From: Haladaptatus sp. DJG-WS-42
GTDB taxonomy: Archaea > Halobacteriota > Halobacteria > Halobacteriales > Halococcaceae
Assembly: GCF_037198285.1 (NCBI RefSeq)
Contig: NZ_CP147243.1
Span: 434,001-498,000 of the forward strand
Direction of reading: 5' to 3'
Length of the DNA: 64,000 nucleotides
The notes beneath the pieces were generated by a model, which did not search any database, was not told the DNA's origin, and was given only the letters and a program-made list of their open reading frames with translations. Positions 8,458 to 17,577 of the stretch are shown in pieces (position 1 is the first letter of the stretch; every line of letters starts with the position of its first letter). Made by a program: the position numbers and the translations under genes.

Positions 8458-8768
8458 TCTTCAGTTTCCTCTTCTTCTGCCTCTGCGGCTTCGAGGTCGG
8501 GTGCAGCGTCTTCTTCTTCGTCGGCTGCTTGCTCTGCCTCAGCTTCCGCAGCGGCTTCTGCTTTCTCGCTGGCGCGTTTGTTGACGCCGCTCTGGCGGCG
8601 CCCTTCTTCGGTCCAGCGAACGTCGCGAGCTTCACGGCCGAGTTCGGCGTTCTTCTCGCACTTCGATGAGCAGTAGTTTACGGTACGCCCGTCGGTGAAG
8701 ACGAACATCGTCCCGGTGCCGGGCTCGATGTCGTCGCCACAGTAATCACAGTCTCGTGTGCGAACCAT
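8454..8768 (-). CDS. rpl24e: Ribosomal protein L24e (eL24) with acidic tail
   Basis: The first ~58 residues are a standard archaeal L24e zinc ribbon: [18 protein letters not shown] and YCSSKCEKN give the C-x2-C and C-x3-C ligands. It is a structural protein of the large subunit. The usual archaeal protein ends there; this one continues with about 45 residues rich in Glu and Ala. The tail is probably exposed on the ribosome surface and its role is unknown. The gene overlaps S28e by 1 nt and ndk by 4 nt. Confidence 0.95.
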   Translation of the reverse strand: MVRTRDCDYCGDDIEPGTGTMFVFTDGRTVNYCSSKCEKNAELGREARDVRWTEEGRRQSGVNKRASEKAEAAAEAEAEQAADEEEDAAPDLEAAEAEEEETEE

Positions 8769-8992
8769 TATTGGCCTCCAATGGAGTCAGCTTCACGAGC
8801 CGTTTCGCGCAGTTGCAGGATGTCGCCCTCGCGGACGGGACCAAGGACGTTTCGGGTAATGATACGGCCCTTGTTCGAGCCCTGCTGGATGCGGCACTTG
8901 ACCTGCATCGCCTCGCCGTGCATCCCGGTCTTGCCGACGACCTCGATGACTTCGGCGGGGGTGGCTCCGTCAGTATTCTCTTCAGCACTCAT
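8768..8992 (-). CDS. rps28e: Ribosomal protein S28e (eS28)
   Basis: This 74-aa small-subunit protein has the conserved [22 protein letters not shown] and the end motif [19 protein letters not shown]. The S1-like OB fold sits near the mRNA exit. The ATG at 8992 gives an eight- to ten-residue acidic extension ([10 protein letters not shown]) before the conserved part, common in haloarchaea. The stop overlaps the L24e start by one base. Confidence 0.96.
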   Translation of the reverse strand: MSAEENTDGATPAEVIEVVGKTGMHGEAMQVKCRIQQGSNKGRIITRNVLGPVREGDILQLRETAREADSIGGQ

Positions 8993-9003
8993 CAACGGTC
9001 ACC

Positions 9004-9366
9004 TCAGCGGAGGTCCTCAAGCTTTCCGGCGATGTCCTCGACCTGGTCTGCGGCCTCACCGGCGTCGGTGATGGCTGCAGCCGCGCTGCCGACTTCGAGT
9101 CCGGCCGCGTGGCCGACATCGTCCTGGGTCTCAACGAAGAGGAATGGAATTCCCTTCTCGTCCGAAAGCTCTGGGAGGTGCATAACAATCTCCTCAGGCT
9201 GGACGTCTTCTGCGATGAAGACGAGTTGCGCGTTGCCGCGCTCGACAGCTTTCGTGGTCTCGTTCGTTCCTTTCTTTACAGCTCCCGTATCCCGCGCAAC
9301 TTCGAGCGCCTCGAGGGCAGACTCTTGGAGGTCGGCGGGTACATCGAAATCGACGTACACTGGCAT
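9004..9366 (-). CDS. rpl7ae: Ribosomal protein L7Ae (eL8), K-turn binding
   Basis: This 120-aa protein starts [10 protein letters not shown] and carries the L7Ae RNA-binding signature [19 protein letters not shown] near residues 31-50 and the late [16 protein letters not shown]. It binds kink-turns in 23S rRNA and in box C/D and H/ACA guide RNAs, and is a subunit of archaeal RNase P. The start is fixed by a strong GGAGGTGA at 9374-9381, seven bases before ATG, rare among the mostly leaderless genes here. The implied leader is nearly 100 nt, so the 5'UTR may hold regulatory structure. Confidence 0.96.
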   Translation of the reverse strand: MPVYVDFDVPADLQESALEALEVARDTGAVKKGTNETTKAVERGNAQLVFIAEDVQPEEIVMHLPELSDEKGIPFLFVETQDDVGHAAGLEVGSAAAAITDAGEAADQVEDIAGKLEDLR

Positions 9367-9373
9367 AGTATGT

Positions 9374-9381
9374 TCACCTCC
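9374..9381 (-). promoter_or_regulatory. Strong Shine-Dalgarno of L7Ae
   Basis: On the minus strand GGAGGTGA precedes the L7Ae ATG by 7 nt. It rules out the upstream in-frame starts up to 9480 and shows a leadered transcript. Confidence 0.8.
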
Positions 9382-9476
9382 TGTACGTGGGCTCGCGCTC
9401 CCCTGCCGTAAGGGTCCTGAATGGCTAGGAGCATCATCAACCCCGCACAGGCTGTAACGCTCAGTAGAGAGTCCCA

Positions 9477-9484
9477 CCATAAAA
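9477..9484 (-). promoter_or_regulatory. TATA-like box of the L7Ae-ndk operon
   Basis: TTTTATGG on the minus strand is the best TATA-like sequence in the divergent gap with tmcA. It would give a transcription start near 9452 and a leader of about 85 nt. Confidence 0.4.
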
Positions 9485-9564
9485 GCGCTTTCAATGCGAA
9501 TACGCCATGCGACGGTGAGACACGCACAGAAACGCCCTTTTTCTCAGGGGCATTTTGTCACGAC

Positions 9565-11805
9565 ATGGACTCTCTCGTGGCCGCCCTCCGCGCCGAAGCC
9601 AGCAGTGCAAACGAGCGCCGACTGCTCGTTCTCGCTGGCGAGCGCGACGCGACGGTCACAGCCGCCGACAGCGCACTCCGTGAAGCCGACATCCCCCGCG
9701 ACGAAACCACGTTTCTCAGCCATCACGACGACCTTGCCTGCGAACGTGTCGCCCCTAAACGTGCTGGCTCCCTCCTTGGCACCACGCGAACCGCTGTCGT
9801 CATCGACGCCCACGACGCCTTCCGGCCGAACGCGCTCGGTCGTTCCGTGGGTGCCGTTTCGGGCGGCGGCCTCGTGCTCTTGCTCACGCCACCACTCGAC
9901 GAGTGGCCGAACCGACGAGATGGCTTTGATGATGGACTCGCGGTCCCGCCGTTCAGCCGCGAGGAGGTCACGGGCAACTTCAGAACTCGAACGGTCGAGT
10001 TGCTCAAAACACACCCCGGGGTCGCCATCTTCGACGCGGACGCAAACACCATCATCAAAGACGGCCTGACCGACCCCTTCGCGGCCCGACAACGCGAACC
10101 ACCAGCGCCACCGAAAACCCACGTCTTCCCCGCAAATGCCTACGCCCGTTGTCTCACCGACGACCAAGCAACGGCCGTCTATAGGTTTGAGCAACTCACT
10201 GAGCCGGACACCGCGCTCGTGGTCGAAGCCGACCGCGGTCGCGGAAAATCGAGTGCCGCCGGACTCGCCGCCGGGTCGCTCGCCGACGCAGGCGAAGACG
10301 TACTCGTCACTGCCCGGGCGTACGAAAGCGCAGCCGAAGTGTTCGCCCGAGCACGCGAACTGCTCTCTGCACTCGGTGTACTCGCTGACGTGAACCACCC
10401 GGCCAATCCCTCGCTGCTCACGACGACCACGGGCGGCCGCGTGCGATTCGCCAAGCCCGCAGAAGCGACTGACCTTCCGGAGAACCCGGACGTGGTCATC
10501 GTAGACGAAGCCGCTGCACTCCCCGTGCGCGTCCTCGAACGGTTCCTCGCCGCCTCCCGCGTGGCGTTCACCACGACCGTCCACGGCTACGAAGGCGCGG
10601 GTCGGGGCTTTTCGGTCAGGTTCCGCGACCGACTTGACGAGACCAACCACGACGTGACCGACGTGCGCCTCGACGAACCCATCCGGTACGCGCCGGGTGA
10701 CCCGGTCGAAATCTGGGCGTTTCGCACCCTCTTACTCGACGCACGTCCGGCGGTTGAGCCACTCGTTGAACACGCGACGCCCGAGACGGTCAGCTACGAA
10801 GCCTACACGGGCGAAGAACTCAGGCAGGACGAACACCTTCTGCGCGAAGTGTTCGGCTTGCTCGTCTACGCCCACTACCGAACCGAACCCGACGACCTTG
10901 CCCGCCTCCTCGACGCGCCGAACCTCTCCCTCCGGGTGTTGACCCACGAGGGCCACGTCGCCTGCGTCGCCCTCCTCGCCCGCGAAGGCAACCTCCCTGA
11001 AGCCCTCCGCGCAGAGATGTACGACGGTGGGAGAGTGCGCGGAAACATGCTCCCCGACGTGCTCACGAGTCAGGTCAGAGACGAGGACGCAGGAATCACA
11101 GAAGGGCTCCGCGTGATGCGGATTGCGACTCACCCGGCCGTTCGCTCACTGGGGCTTGGCTCACACCTGCTCGCAGAAATTCGCTGCGAGTTCGAAGAGT
11201 CACTCGACTGGCTTGGCGTTGGCTACGGTGCGACGCCCGAACTCATCGACTTCTGGCACCGAAACGGCTACCACACGGTATATCTCTCGACCGGGCGCAA
11301 CGACGCGAGCGGCGAGCACTCTGCGGTGATGCTCTGTCCCCTCTCTGCGGCGGGCCACGACCTCCACGACCGACACGTCCGGTGGTTCACCGAACGAACG
11401 CGGGACATGCTCTCTGACGTGCTTTCGGAACTCGATACCGACGTGGTTCGCGCGGCGATTCGAGCCACGGAGTCGGCCATCGCCCTCTCCTTCACCGACC
11501 GTGAGTGGCGACTGCTCGCGGGCGCGGCCTTCGGCCCCGGTATCTCTGAGGTCGCACCCGCTGCGGCGCGGAAGCTGGCGATGAAACACCTCGCAGACCC
11601 GGCGGATACAGCCCTGCTCACCGACCGCCAAGAGCGGCTGCTCGTCCGGAAGGTGCTGCAAGCAACCCACTGGCGAACCGTCACCGACGAGTTCGGCTTT
11701 CACTCGCCCGCCCACGCGATGCGCGAGTTGAGCGCGACGCTCCGCCCGCTCGTCTCCGTCTACGGCCCACCAGTCGCGCAACTCGAACGGCGGCGGTTCG
11801 ACTGA
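9565..11805 (+). CDS. tmcA: tRNA(Met) cytidine acetyltransferase TmcA
   Basis: This 746-aa multidomain protein acetylates cytidines in tRNA (and, in the Nat10/Kre33 family, rRNA) with acetyl-CoA and ATP. The order is an N-terminal DUF1726-like domain, a RecD-type helicase domain with Walker A DRGRGKSSAAG near residue 222 and Walker B VIVDEAAALP near residue 312, a GNAT domain (VMRIATHPAVRSLGLGSHLL near residue 518) and a C-terminal tRNA-binding region. The ATG at 9565 is chosen over an upstream in-frame start at 9421 because the family begins with MxxLVAALRAEA. It ends overlapping the DUF456 gene by one base. Confidence 0.93.
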   Translation: MDSLVAALRAEASSANERRLLVLAGERDATVTAADSALREADIPRDETTFLSHHDDLACERVAPKRAGSLLGTTRTAVVIDAHDAFRPNALGRSVGAVSGGGLVLLLTPPLDEWPNRRDGFDDGLAVPPFSREEVTGNFRTRTVELLKTHPGVAIFDADANTIIKDGLTDPFAARQREPPAPPKTHVFPANAYARCLTDDQATAVYRFEQLTEPDTALVVEADRGRGKSSAAGLAAGSLADAGEDVLVTARAYESAAEVFARARELLSALGVLADVNHPANPSLLTTTTGGRVRFAKPAEATDLPENPDVVIVDEAAALPVRVLERFLAASRVAFTTTVHGYEGAGRGFSVRFRDRLDETNHDVTDVRLDEPIRYAPGDPVEIWAFRTLLLDARPAVEPLVEHATPETVSYEAYTGEELRQDEHLLREVFGLLVYAHYRTEPDDLARLLDAPNLSLRVLTHEGHVACVALLAREGNLPEALRAEMYDGGRVRGNMLPDVLTSQVRDEDAGITEGLRVMRIATHPAVRSLGLGSHLLAEIRCEFEESLDWLGVGYGATPELIDFWHRNGYHTVYLSTGRNDASGEHSAVMLCPLSAAGHDLHDRHVRWFTERTRDMLSDVLSELDTDVVRAAIRATESAIALSFTDREWRLLAGAAFGPGISEVAPAAARKLAMKHLADPADTALLTDRQERLLVRKVLQATHWRTVTDEFGFHSPAHAMRELSATLRPLVSVYGPPVAQLERRRFD

Positions 11806-12278
11806 TGGACGCCCTCACCGTTCTCGCCTTTGGGTTGCTCATCCTCGGCGTCGTCGGCAGCGTCGTTCCGCTCCTACCCGGTGCGCCGACCTCGCTCGCG
11901 GGCGTCTACCTCTACTGGTGGCACTCGGGGTACGCAGAACCTACCTTACTCGCACTCGTCGGATTGACAGTCCTTGGCCTCACCGCAATGACGTTCGACT
12001 ACCTCGGAGGCGCGGTGGCCGCCAAAGTGAGCGGCACGTCGTGGAAAGTCTCCGCGCTCGCGGGACTCATTGGCTTCGCGCTCCTGTTCGTCCTTGGCCC
12101 GCTCGGCATCTTCCTCGGCGTTGCAGGAACCGTGTTCGCCTTCGAATACCGCAAACACGAAGACGTAGACCAGAGCGCGCGGGCGGCGATGTACACGACC
12201 ATCGGCATCCTCGCCTCTGCGGTGATGCAGGTGCTCCTGACCACATCGATGCTTGTCGCGTTCATTCTCGTTATCTGA
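11805..12278 (+). CDS. DUF456 family membrane protein
   Basis: This 157-aa, almost wholly hydrophobic protein has five likely membrane segments and the DUF456 pattern GVVGSVVPLLPGAPTSLAGVYLYWW near residue 15 and LGPLGIFLGVAGTVFAFEY near residue 103. Glycine-zipper repeats are conspicuous. No biochemical function is established for the family. It is translationally coupled to tmcA by a one-base stop/start overlap. Confidence 0.85.
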   Translation: MDALTVLAFGLLILGVVGSVVPLLPGAPTSLAGVYLYWWHSGYAEPTLLALVGLTVLGLTAMTFDYLGGAVAAKVSGTSWKVSALAGLIGFALLFVLGPLGIFLGVAGTVFAFEYRKHEDVDQSARAAMYTTIGILASAVMQVLLTTSMLVAFILVI

Positions 12279-12309
12279 CCCACGGAAGGATTGTTACCGT
12301 GGCCCACTA

Positions 12310-12483
12310 ATGCCCGCCATGCGACACTGTGACGAATCCGGCTGTCACGAGCGCGCGGCCGTTCGCCTCCACATCCCGTGGGCCGATAGAAAAGACGTCT
12401 GTACGGCGCACGCTCGGGCGATGGTGCAACGCGACGGCATCGTCGCAGAGCCCCTCCCGGGCGCGGAGAAACACTGGGTGTAA
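12310..12483 (+). CDS. Small Cys/His protein, putative zinc binder
   Basis: This protein is about 54-57 aa and starts at 12310 or at the ATG at 12319. It reads RHCDESGCHERAAVRLHIPW followed by VCTAHARAM; CxxxxC/H plus CxxH suggests a single small zinc site. A similar haloarchaeal mini-protein family exists, but I cannot name it. It lies between DUF456 and the convergent gltX with almost no spacing. The conserved Cys/His pattern and matching composition support it as a real gene. Confidence 0.6.
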   Translation: MPAMRHCDESGCHERAAVRLHIPWADRKDVCTAHARAMVQRDGIVAEPLPGAEKHWV

Positions 12484-12489
12484 GTCAGT

Positions 12490-14205
12490 TCAGGGGTGCG
12501 TGTAGTAGACGAGCGACTCGTCGTCGCCGTGGGCATCGACGCGGACGAAGCCGATGCGCTCGAACTGAATCACGTCGTCTACGGCTGTTTCTGTGAAGTC
12601 CGGTTCTGCGTGGCCGGACACGTCACCGTCCATCGTCCGCATCGTGACGGGGACGCTCGCGTCTGCTGAGACCCAATGGATGACATCGACGCCCTCCTCG
12701 CGCACCGCAGACAGGTCGTTACTGAGGTATTCGAGCGCGTCGCGGGTGTGCTGGAACAGGCCGAGGCCCTTGAGCCAGACGCGTTCGCCGTTTGCGGGCA
12801 CGTCGTCGGCTTCGATGAGAACTGCACCCTCGACAGGGATGTCGCGTTTCCCGCGGTCTTCGTGGTCGGGGTGGAGCGGTGGGTGACCGACTTCAGGCGC
12901 ACCGACGACGGGGAGTTCCTGTCCGTCACGGACGAGGAAGTAGCGGTTTGCCTGGTCGTCTACGAGCGCGCGGTTGTTCGCGTAAATCGAACTCATGGCG
13001 AGGTCGACGTTGCTCGTAGACGTGCCGAGTTGAATCATCGCGTCGGTGATTGCCTCGCCGCGGATACCGCGACGGCGGACACTCTTCAGTGTCGGTGCGC
13101 GCGGGTCGTCCCAGCCGTCGAGTTCGCCGTCCGCGATGAGTTGCTTGATAGTCGAGGTGGACATCTTCACGTCGTAGGCGTCTATCTGGACGTGGCCCCA
13201 GTGGATGACCTCAGGATACTCCCAGCCGAAGTAGTCGTAGACGAACTGCTGGCGCTTTGCCGAGTCCTGGAGGTCGATGCCGCGGATGATGTGCGTGACG
13301 CCCGTGAGGTGGTCGTCGATACCAGATTGGAAGTCGAGCATCGGCCAGCAACGGTAGTCTGCAGCCTCCTCACGCGGGTGTGGCGTATCGACCATGCGGA
13401 AGGCAACGAAGTCGCGCAGCGCTGGATTTTTGTGTTCGATGTCCGTCTTCACGCGGAGCACCATCTCACCGGCGCTGAACTCGCCTGCCACCATCTGTTC
13501 GAACTCGTCTTTCGTGGTCTCCACGTCCTTGTCGCGGTGTGGACACGGCTTGCCTGCGTTCTTGAGCTCTGAGAAGGCCTCGCCCGTACACGAGCAGGTG
13601 TACGCACCGCCCATCTCGATGAGGTCGCGGGCGTGGTCGTAGTAGATGGGCACGCGGTCTGAGGCGCGCATCACGTCGTCCGGCTCGAAGCCGAGATACT
13701 CAATGTCCCCTAAGATGGCGTCGTAGGCGTCTAAGTCCGGCCGCTTGGTCTCCGGGTCGGTGTCGTCGAATCGGCAGACGAACCACCCGTCGTACAGTTC
13801 CTTATACGTCCCGATGACCGCGGGCATCCGCGCGTGGCCAAGGTGCCACGGGCCGTTCGGATTGGGCGCGGTGCGCATCCGAATCTCGTCGTACTCTGCT
13901 GCGTTTGGGAGGTCGGGGAGCACTCGGTCGTCTGCCTCGTCCTCTGCGTCGAGTTCTTCGAGCCACTCGGGGGCGAGGACGGCGAGGCGCTCGCGCTTTT
14001 CTTCCGTCGAGGCGCTGTTCACCTTCGCGACGATTGGGCCGATGATGCCCGGAATGTCGCCACCGTGCGGGCGGAACTCAGGGTTCTCGCCCATGAGGGG
14101 ACCCATGATGGCTCCCACATCGGCGTCGCTCTCGTGTTTGACGGCGTTGATGAGCGCGTGTTTCTCGGCCTCCTCTTCGATTTGCTCGCGGAGATCCTCG
14201 TCCAT
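12490..14205 (-). CDS. gltX: Glutamate--tRNA ligase, archaeal type
   Basis: This 571-aa class I synthetase has a ~100-residue helical N-terminal extension as in archaeal/eukaryal GluRS, then RTAPNPNGPWHLGHAR (HIGH motif, near residue 112), the catalytic Rossmann fold and the KMSTS-equivalent DVKMSTSTIKQL near residue 348. A beta-barrel anticodon domain follows, typical of the archaeal GlxRS branch. Cys/His residues in CSCTGEAF and CPHRD may bind zinc. It charges tRNA-Glu and, in haloarchaea, likely mischarges tRNA-Gln for the GatDE route. It is the last gene of the superoperon, 70 nt after idsA. Confidence 0.95.
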   Translation of the reverse strand: MDEDLREQIEEEAEKHALINAVKHESDADVGAIMGPLMGENPEFRPHGGDIPGIIGPIVAKVNSASTEEKRERLAVLAPEWLEELDAEDEADDRVLPDLPNAAEYDEIRMRTAPNPNGPWHLGHARMPAVIGTYKELYDGWFVCRFDDTDPETKRPDLDAYDAILGDIEYLGFEPDDVMRASDRVPIYYDHARDLIEMGGAYTCSCTGEAFSELKNAGKPCPHRDKDVETTKDEFEQMVAGEFSAGEMVLRVKTDIEHKNPALRDFVAFRMVDTPHPREEAADYRCWPMLDFQSGIDDHLTGVTHIIRGIDLQDSAKRQQFVYDYFGWEYPEVIHWGHVQIDAYDVKMSTSTIKQLIADGELDGWDDPRAPTLKSVRRRGIRGEAITDAMIQLGTSTSNVDLAMSSIYANNRALVDDQANRYFLVRDGQELPVVGAPEVGHPPLHPDHEDRGKRDIPVEGAVLIEADDVPANGERVWLKGLGLFQHTRDALEYLSNDLSAVREEGVDVIHWVSADASVPVTMRTMDGDVSGHAEPDFTETAVDDVIQFERIGFVRVDAHGDDESLVYYTHP

Positions 14206-14275
14206 TGGGTGAGCGTTCGCTGTGGCGGGTCAAAACTACGTTGAAAACGCGCGGAAAATCGGGGCGCGTCGGTGC

Positions 14276-15316
14276 TCAGTAGCCGCGGTCGATGAGGTAG
14301 TCCGCGATGTCGAGCAACAGGTCGTGGGCTTCGTTGTCCGGAAGCACGTCGATGCGGGCCTTCCCGTCTGCGACGAGTCGCTCTGCGGTCTCTCGTGCAT
14401 AGTCGATAGAGCCCGACGCCTCGAGCGTCTCGACCGCCGCGTCGATTTCTGCCTCTGAGACACCCTCGACCGAGTCCGTGGTGACGAGCGAGTCAACGTC
14501 CACACCGTGCTGGCGGGCGTGGAGCGTGATAATCGTCTGCTTGTTCTCGACGAGGTCGCTCCCGCGTTGCTTGCCGAGTTTCTCACTTGGAACGGTGAGG
14601 TCGAGCAAGTCGTCTTGAATCTGGAAGGCGCGGCCAACGTCGAGTCCGTAGCCGTAGAGGGCTTCGACAGTCTCGTCATCTGCGCCAAGCAGGATGGCCG
14701 GGATGGCCGTCGCCGCGGCGTAGAGGACTGCCGTCTTCTGCTCTGCCATCTCCAGATACTCCTCCGGAAGCACATCCGTCCGCGTCTCGAAGGCCACGTC
14801 AAGCGCTTGGCCCTCGCATATCTTGGTGCAGGTCGTCGCGAGCATCGAGAGCGCGCGTACAGAGCGGTCTGCGGGCGCACCCGTTTCGAGCATAAACTCA
14901 AATGCCTTCGAGTAGAGCGTGTCACCCGCGAGAATCGCCGTCTCCAAGTCGTATGCGCGGTGGACAGCCGGTGCGCCCCGACGCAGGTCGTCGTCGTCCA
15001 TGATGTCGTCGTGAATCAGCGTAAACGACTGGATGACTTCGATACTGACGGCTGCTGCCATCAGGTCGATGGTGACGCCGTTGAGCGTCGGGAACTCGCG
15101 GTAGTCCGTCTGCTCCGGGTTCACATCCACGAGCGCCTCGCCGACCAGCAACAGCATGGCCGGGCGCAGTCGCTTACCACCGGCATCGAGCAGGTGGCGC
15201 GACGCCTTATAGAGGCGTTCGGGGCTAGTGACCGGCAAGTCCTCGCCGATAGCCGCATTTACGAGGTCGCGGCGGGCGGCGATTGCGTCTGTGACTGCCA
15301 TGTTCCGCATATCCAT
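14276..15316 (-). CDS. idsA: Geranylgeranyl/geranylfarnesyl diphosphate synthase
   Basis: This 346-aa trans-polyprenyl synthase condenses IPP with allylic diphosphates to C20 or C25 chains for archaeal ether lipids. KRLRPAMLLLVGEAL is near residue 50, the first aspartate-rich motif is DDIMDDDDLRRG near residue 103 and the second is DDLLD near residue 240. The start may be the ATG at 15316, 15310 or 15301 (MAVTDA). It directly abuts the rnj stop. Chain length cannot be fixed by eye. Confidence 0.93.
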   Translation of the reverse strand: MDMRNMAVTDAIAARRDLVNAAIGEDLPVTSPERLYKASRHLLDAGGKRLRPAMLLLVGEALVDVNPEQTDYREFPTLNGVTIDLMAAAVSIEVIQSFTLIHDDIMDDDDLRRGAPAVHRAYDLETAILAGDTLYSKAFEFMLETGAPADRSVRALSMLATTCTKICEGQALDVAFETRTDVLPEEYLEMAEQKTAVLYAAATAIPAILLGADDETVEALYGYGLDVGRAFQIQDDLLDLTVPSEKLGKQRGSDLVENKQTIITLHARQHGVDVDSLVTTDSVEGVSEAEIDAAVETLEASGSIDYARETAERLVADGKARIDVLPDNEAHDLLLDIADYLIDRGY

Positions 15317-16663
15317 TTACTCGACCAGTTGGATGATGTTCCCGTTGCGCGTGACGTGCAGGTCACGGCCCATCGTGTAGCCCTCGTTTTCGGCGAGGTC
15401 GACGTACGGCGCGAAGCCTTTCATGTCCTGGTGGGCCGGGATGACGTGCTGTGGTTGGAGCGTGCGGAGCATCTCGTAGAGGCCTTCCTGGGACATGTGC
15501 CCGGAAACGTGGACGTCGTCGTAGATGCGTGCACCCTGCATGCGCAGGAGTTTCTCAGACTGATAGCGCTGGCCTTCGTTGGTTGGCTCCGGGATGACAC
15601 GCGCAGAGAAGACGACTTTGTCGCCTTCTTCCAGTTCGTACGGCGTCTCGCCGCGACCCATGCGCGTGAGCATGGCGCGTGGCTCGCCCTGGTGGCCGGT
15701 CACGATCGGCAGGAAGTTCTCCTTGCCCTCTTTCATGATGCGCTTGAACGTGCGGTCGACCGACTTGCGGTGGCCGTACATCCCGAGGTCGTCTGGGAAG
15801 TCAACGAAGTTCAGGCGCTCTGCGGTGCCCGAGTACTTCTCCATCGAGCGACCGAGCAGGACTGGCTGGCGGCCGATGTCCTCTGCGAACTCGACGAGCG
15901 ACTTCACACGCGCAACGTGCGAGGAGAACGTGGTAGCAACGATGCCGCCGTCGTAGTCCTCCATGCTGTGGATGACGTCTTTGAGGTGTTTGCGCGCGAC
16001 GGACTCACTCGGCGTGCGGCCCTTGCGACCGGCGTTCGTACAGTCTTCGATGTACGCGAGGACGCCGTTTTCGGAGTTGGCAATCTCGCGGAACCGCTTC
16101 ATGTCGATTGGGTCGCCGAGCACTGGCGTGTGGTCCATGCGCTTGTCGAGGCCGTAGACAACCGCACCCTCCGGGGTGTGGAGGACGGGGTTGATGGCGT
16201 CGATGATGGAGTGGGTGACGTTGACGAATTCGAGCTCGACTTCCTCGGAGATGGACATCGTCTCGCCAGGGTCCATCTTGATGAGGTCGTTTTGGACGCC
16301 GAACTTCTCTTCGCCCTCGATCTGCTGTTTGACGAGTTCGATTGTGAACGGCGTCGCCACAATCGGGGCGTTGTAGCGGTGGGCGAGCTTGCTGATTGCG
16401 CCGATGTGGTCAAGGTGACCGTGGGTCGGGACAATTGCTTTGACGTCTCCCTCAAGGTCGCTCATGACACGGTCGTCCGGAATCGCACCCATGTCGATGA
16501 GGTCTAAGCTGTGCATTCGTTCGGTCTCGACGTTGTCGTGAATCAGGACCTGTGAAAGGTTGAGGCCCATGTCGAAGATTACAACGTCGTCACCTGCGCG
16601 GACGGCAGTCATCTGCCGACCGACTTCTTCATAGCCGCCTATCGTAGCAATTTCAATTTCCAT
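15317..16663 (-). CDS. rnj: Archaeal ribonuclease J
   Basis: This 448-aa metallo-beta-lactamase/beta-CASP nuclease starts [20 protein letters not shown]; an upstream in-frame ATG at 16747 adds only non-conserved sequence. The zinc motif [11 protein letters not shown] is near residue 77, THSIIDA near residue 140 and the beta-CASP motifs near [12 protein letters not shown] (~310) and [10 protein letters not shown] (~390). Family members degrade RNA 5'-to-3'. Its place between ipk and idsA is conserved in many archaea and does not imply a metabolic role. Confidence 0.93.
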   Translation of the reverse strand: MEIEIATIGGYEEVGRQMTAVRAGDDVVIFDMGLNLSQVLIHDNVETERMHSLDLIDMGAIPDDRVMSDLEGDVKAIVPTHGHLDHIGAISKLAHRYNAPIVATPFTIELVKQQIEGEEKFGVQNDLIKMDPGETMSISEEVELEFVNVTHSIIDAINPVLHTPEGAVVYGLDKRMDHTPVLGDPIDMKRFREIANSENGVLAYIEDCTNAGRKGRTPSESVARKHLKDVIHSMEDYDGGIVATTFSSHVARVKSLVEFAEDIGRQPVLLGRSMEKYSGTAERLNFVDFPDDLGMYGHRKSVDRTFKRIMKEGKENFLPIVTGHQGEPRAMLTRMGRGETPYELEEGDKVVFSARVIPEPTNEGQRYQSEKLLRMQGARIYDDVHVSGHMSQEGLYEMLRTLQPQHVIPAHQDMKGFAPYVDLAENEGYTMGRDLHVTRNGNIIQLVE

Positions 16664-16830
16664 GGTTATAGCTCCGAGCGGAGCCCTCCAACCAGACGGT
16701 TCTGCATGAGCCTCCGGCGGGTCCCCGCCGAACGCCCACAACCGCACGAGGTGGACGGCTTGCTGTCTCGGTTACGGAACGGTACGAACTCGGGTCTTAA
16801 AAAGAACGTGGAATGGTGGGGCGCGTGAAC

Positions 16831-17577
16831 TCAGTCGCCCCGGCCGTCGATTCGCGTCCCCGGGGCCTCTCCTGCGAGAAACGCGGCGAGACCATCAAGG
16901 CCGAAGATGTCGGCGGGCGCACCGAGTTCGAGCAGTTCACGGACCTTCTGTGCCATACCACCAGACACGTCCGTCGTCTCACTTCCGCCGAGTGCTGGTG
17001 CGACCGACTCGAAGTCCGTGATTTCGGTGATGACGTTTTTCGATTCGTCGAGTACGCCAGGCACGCCAGAACAGATGCCAACGCGGTCTGCATCAAGCGA
17101 TTGGGCAAGTGCGGTCACGATTTCGTCGCCGCTCACGACGGTCACGCCCTTGCCTTCGTGAGCGATGACATCGCCGTGGAGCACGGGGACAAAGCCCTCT
17201 GCGAGCAGCGTTTCGACGGCCGTCGTGCAGAGCGTGAGCGCCCCCTCAGCGTCCCGCGACGCCGTAGAAAGCGTATGTACTGGCACAGCGGGCACGCCCG
17301 CTTTGTTCAGGCGGTGGACGACGACCTCGTTCAGGCGCTTCATCGCCTCGTGGATATCGAGGACGGCGTCCGGGTCGTGGGTGCCGTCGGTGGTCGAAAC
17401 GTCGTACTTGCTCGCGTGGTGGTGGCCAAAGCTCCCGCCGCCGTGGACGAGAACGAGCCGTGACACGTCGGCGTCTGCGAGCATGCCAACTGCCTTTCCG
17501 AGGCGAGGGTCGTGGATTTTCTCTACGCCCTCTTTCTCGGTGATGACGCTTCCGCCGAGTTTGAGCACCGTCGTCAT
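16831..17577 (-). CDS. ipk: Isopentenyl phosphate kinase
   Basis: This 248-aa amino-acid-kinase-fold enzyme phosphorylates isopentenyl phosphate to IPP, the last step of the archaeal alternative mevalonate pathway. KLGGSVITEK is at the start, and VHGGGSFGHHHA near residue 45 contains the family-defining His that contacts the substrate. VVSGDEIVTALAQ is near residue 147. It overlaps mvk by ATGA. The pathway also needs a decarboxylase, not in this window, and an IPP isomerase, also absent here. Confidence 0.95.
   Translation of the reverse strand: MTTVLKLGGSVITEKEGVEKIHDPRLGKAVGMLADADVSRLVLVHGGGSFGHHHASKYDVSTTDGTHDPDAVLDIHEAMKRLNEVVVHRLNKAGVPAVPVHTLSTASRDAEGALTLCTTAVETLLAEGFVPVLHGDVIAHEGKGVTVVSGDEIVTALAQSLDADRVGICSGVPGVLDESKNVITEITDFESVAPALGGSETTDVSGGMAQKVRELLELGAPADIFGLDGLAAFLAGEAPGTRIDGRGD

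Noticed and set aside
9544-10650. A 368-codon minus-strand frame opposite tmcA
   Set aside because: Antisense to the helicase domain of tmcA; no recognisable domain.
14507-16507. A 666-codon open frame on the plus strand across idsA and rnj
   Set aside because: It is the antisense shadow of two well-supported genes; the GC-rich codon bias makes long reverse frames common here.
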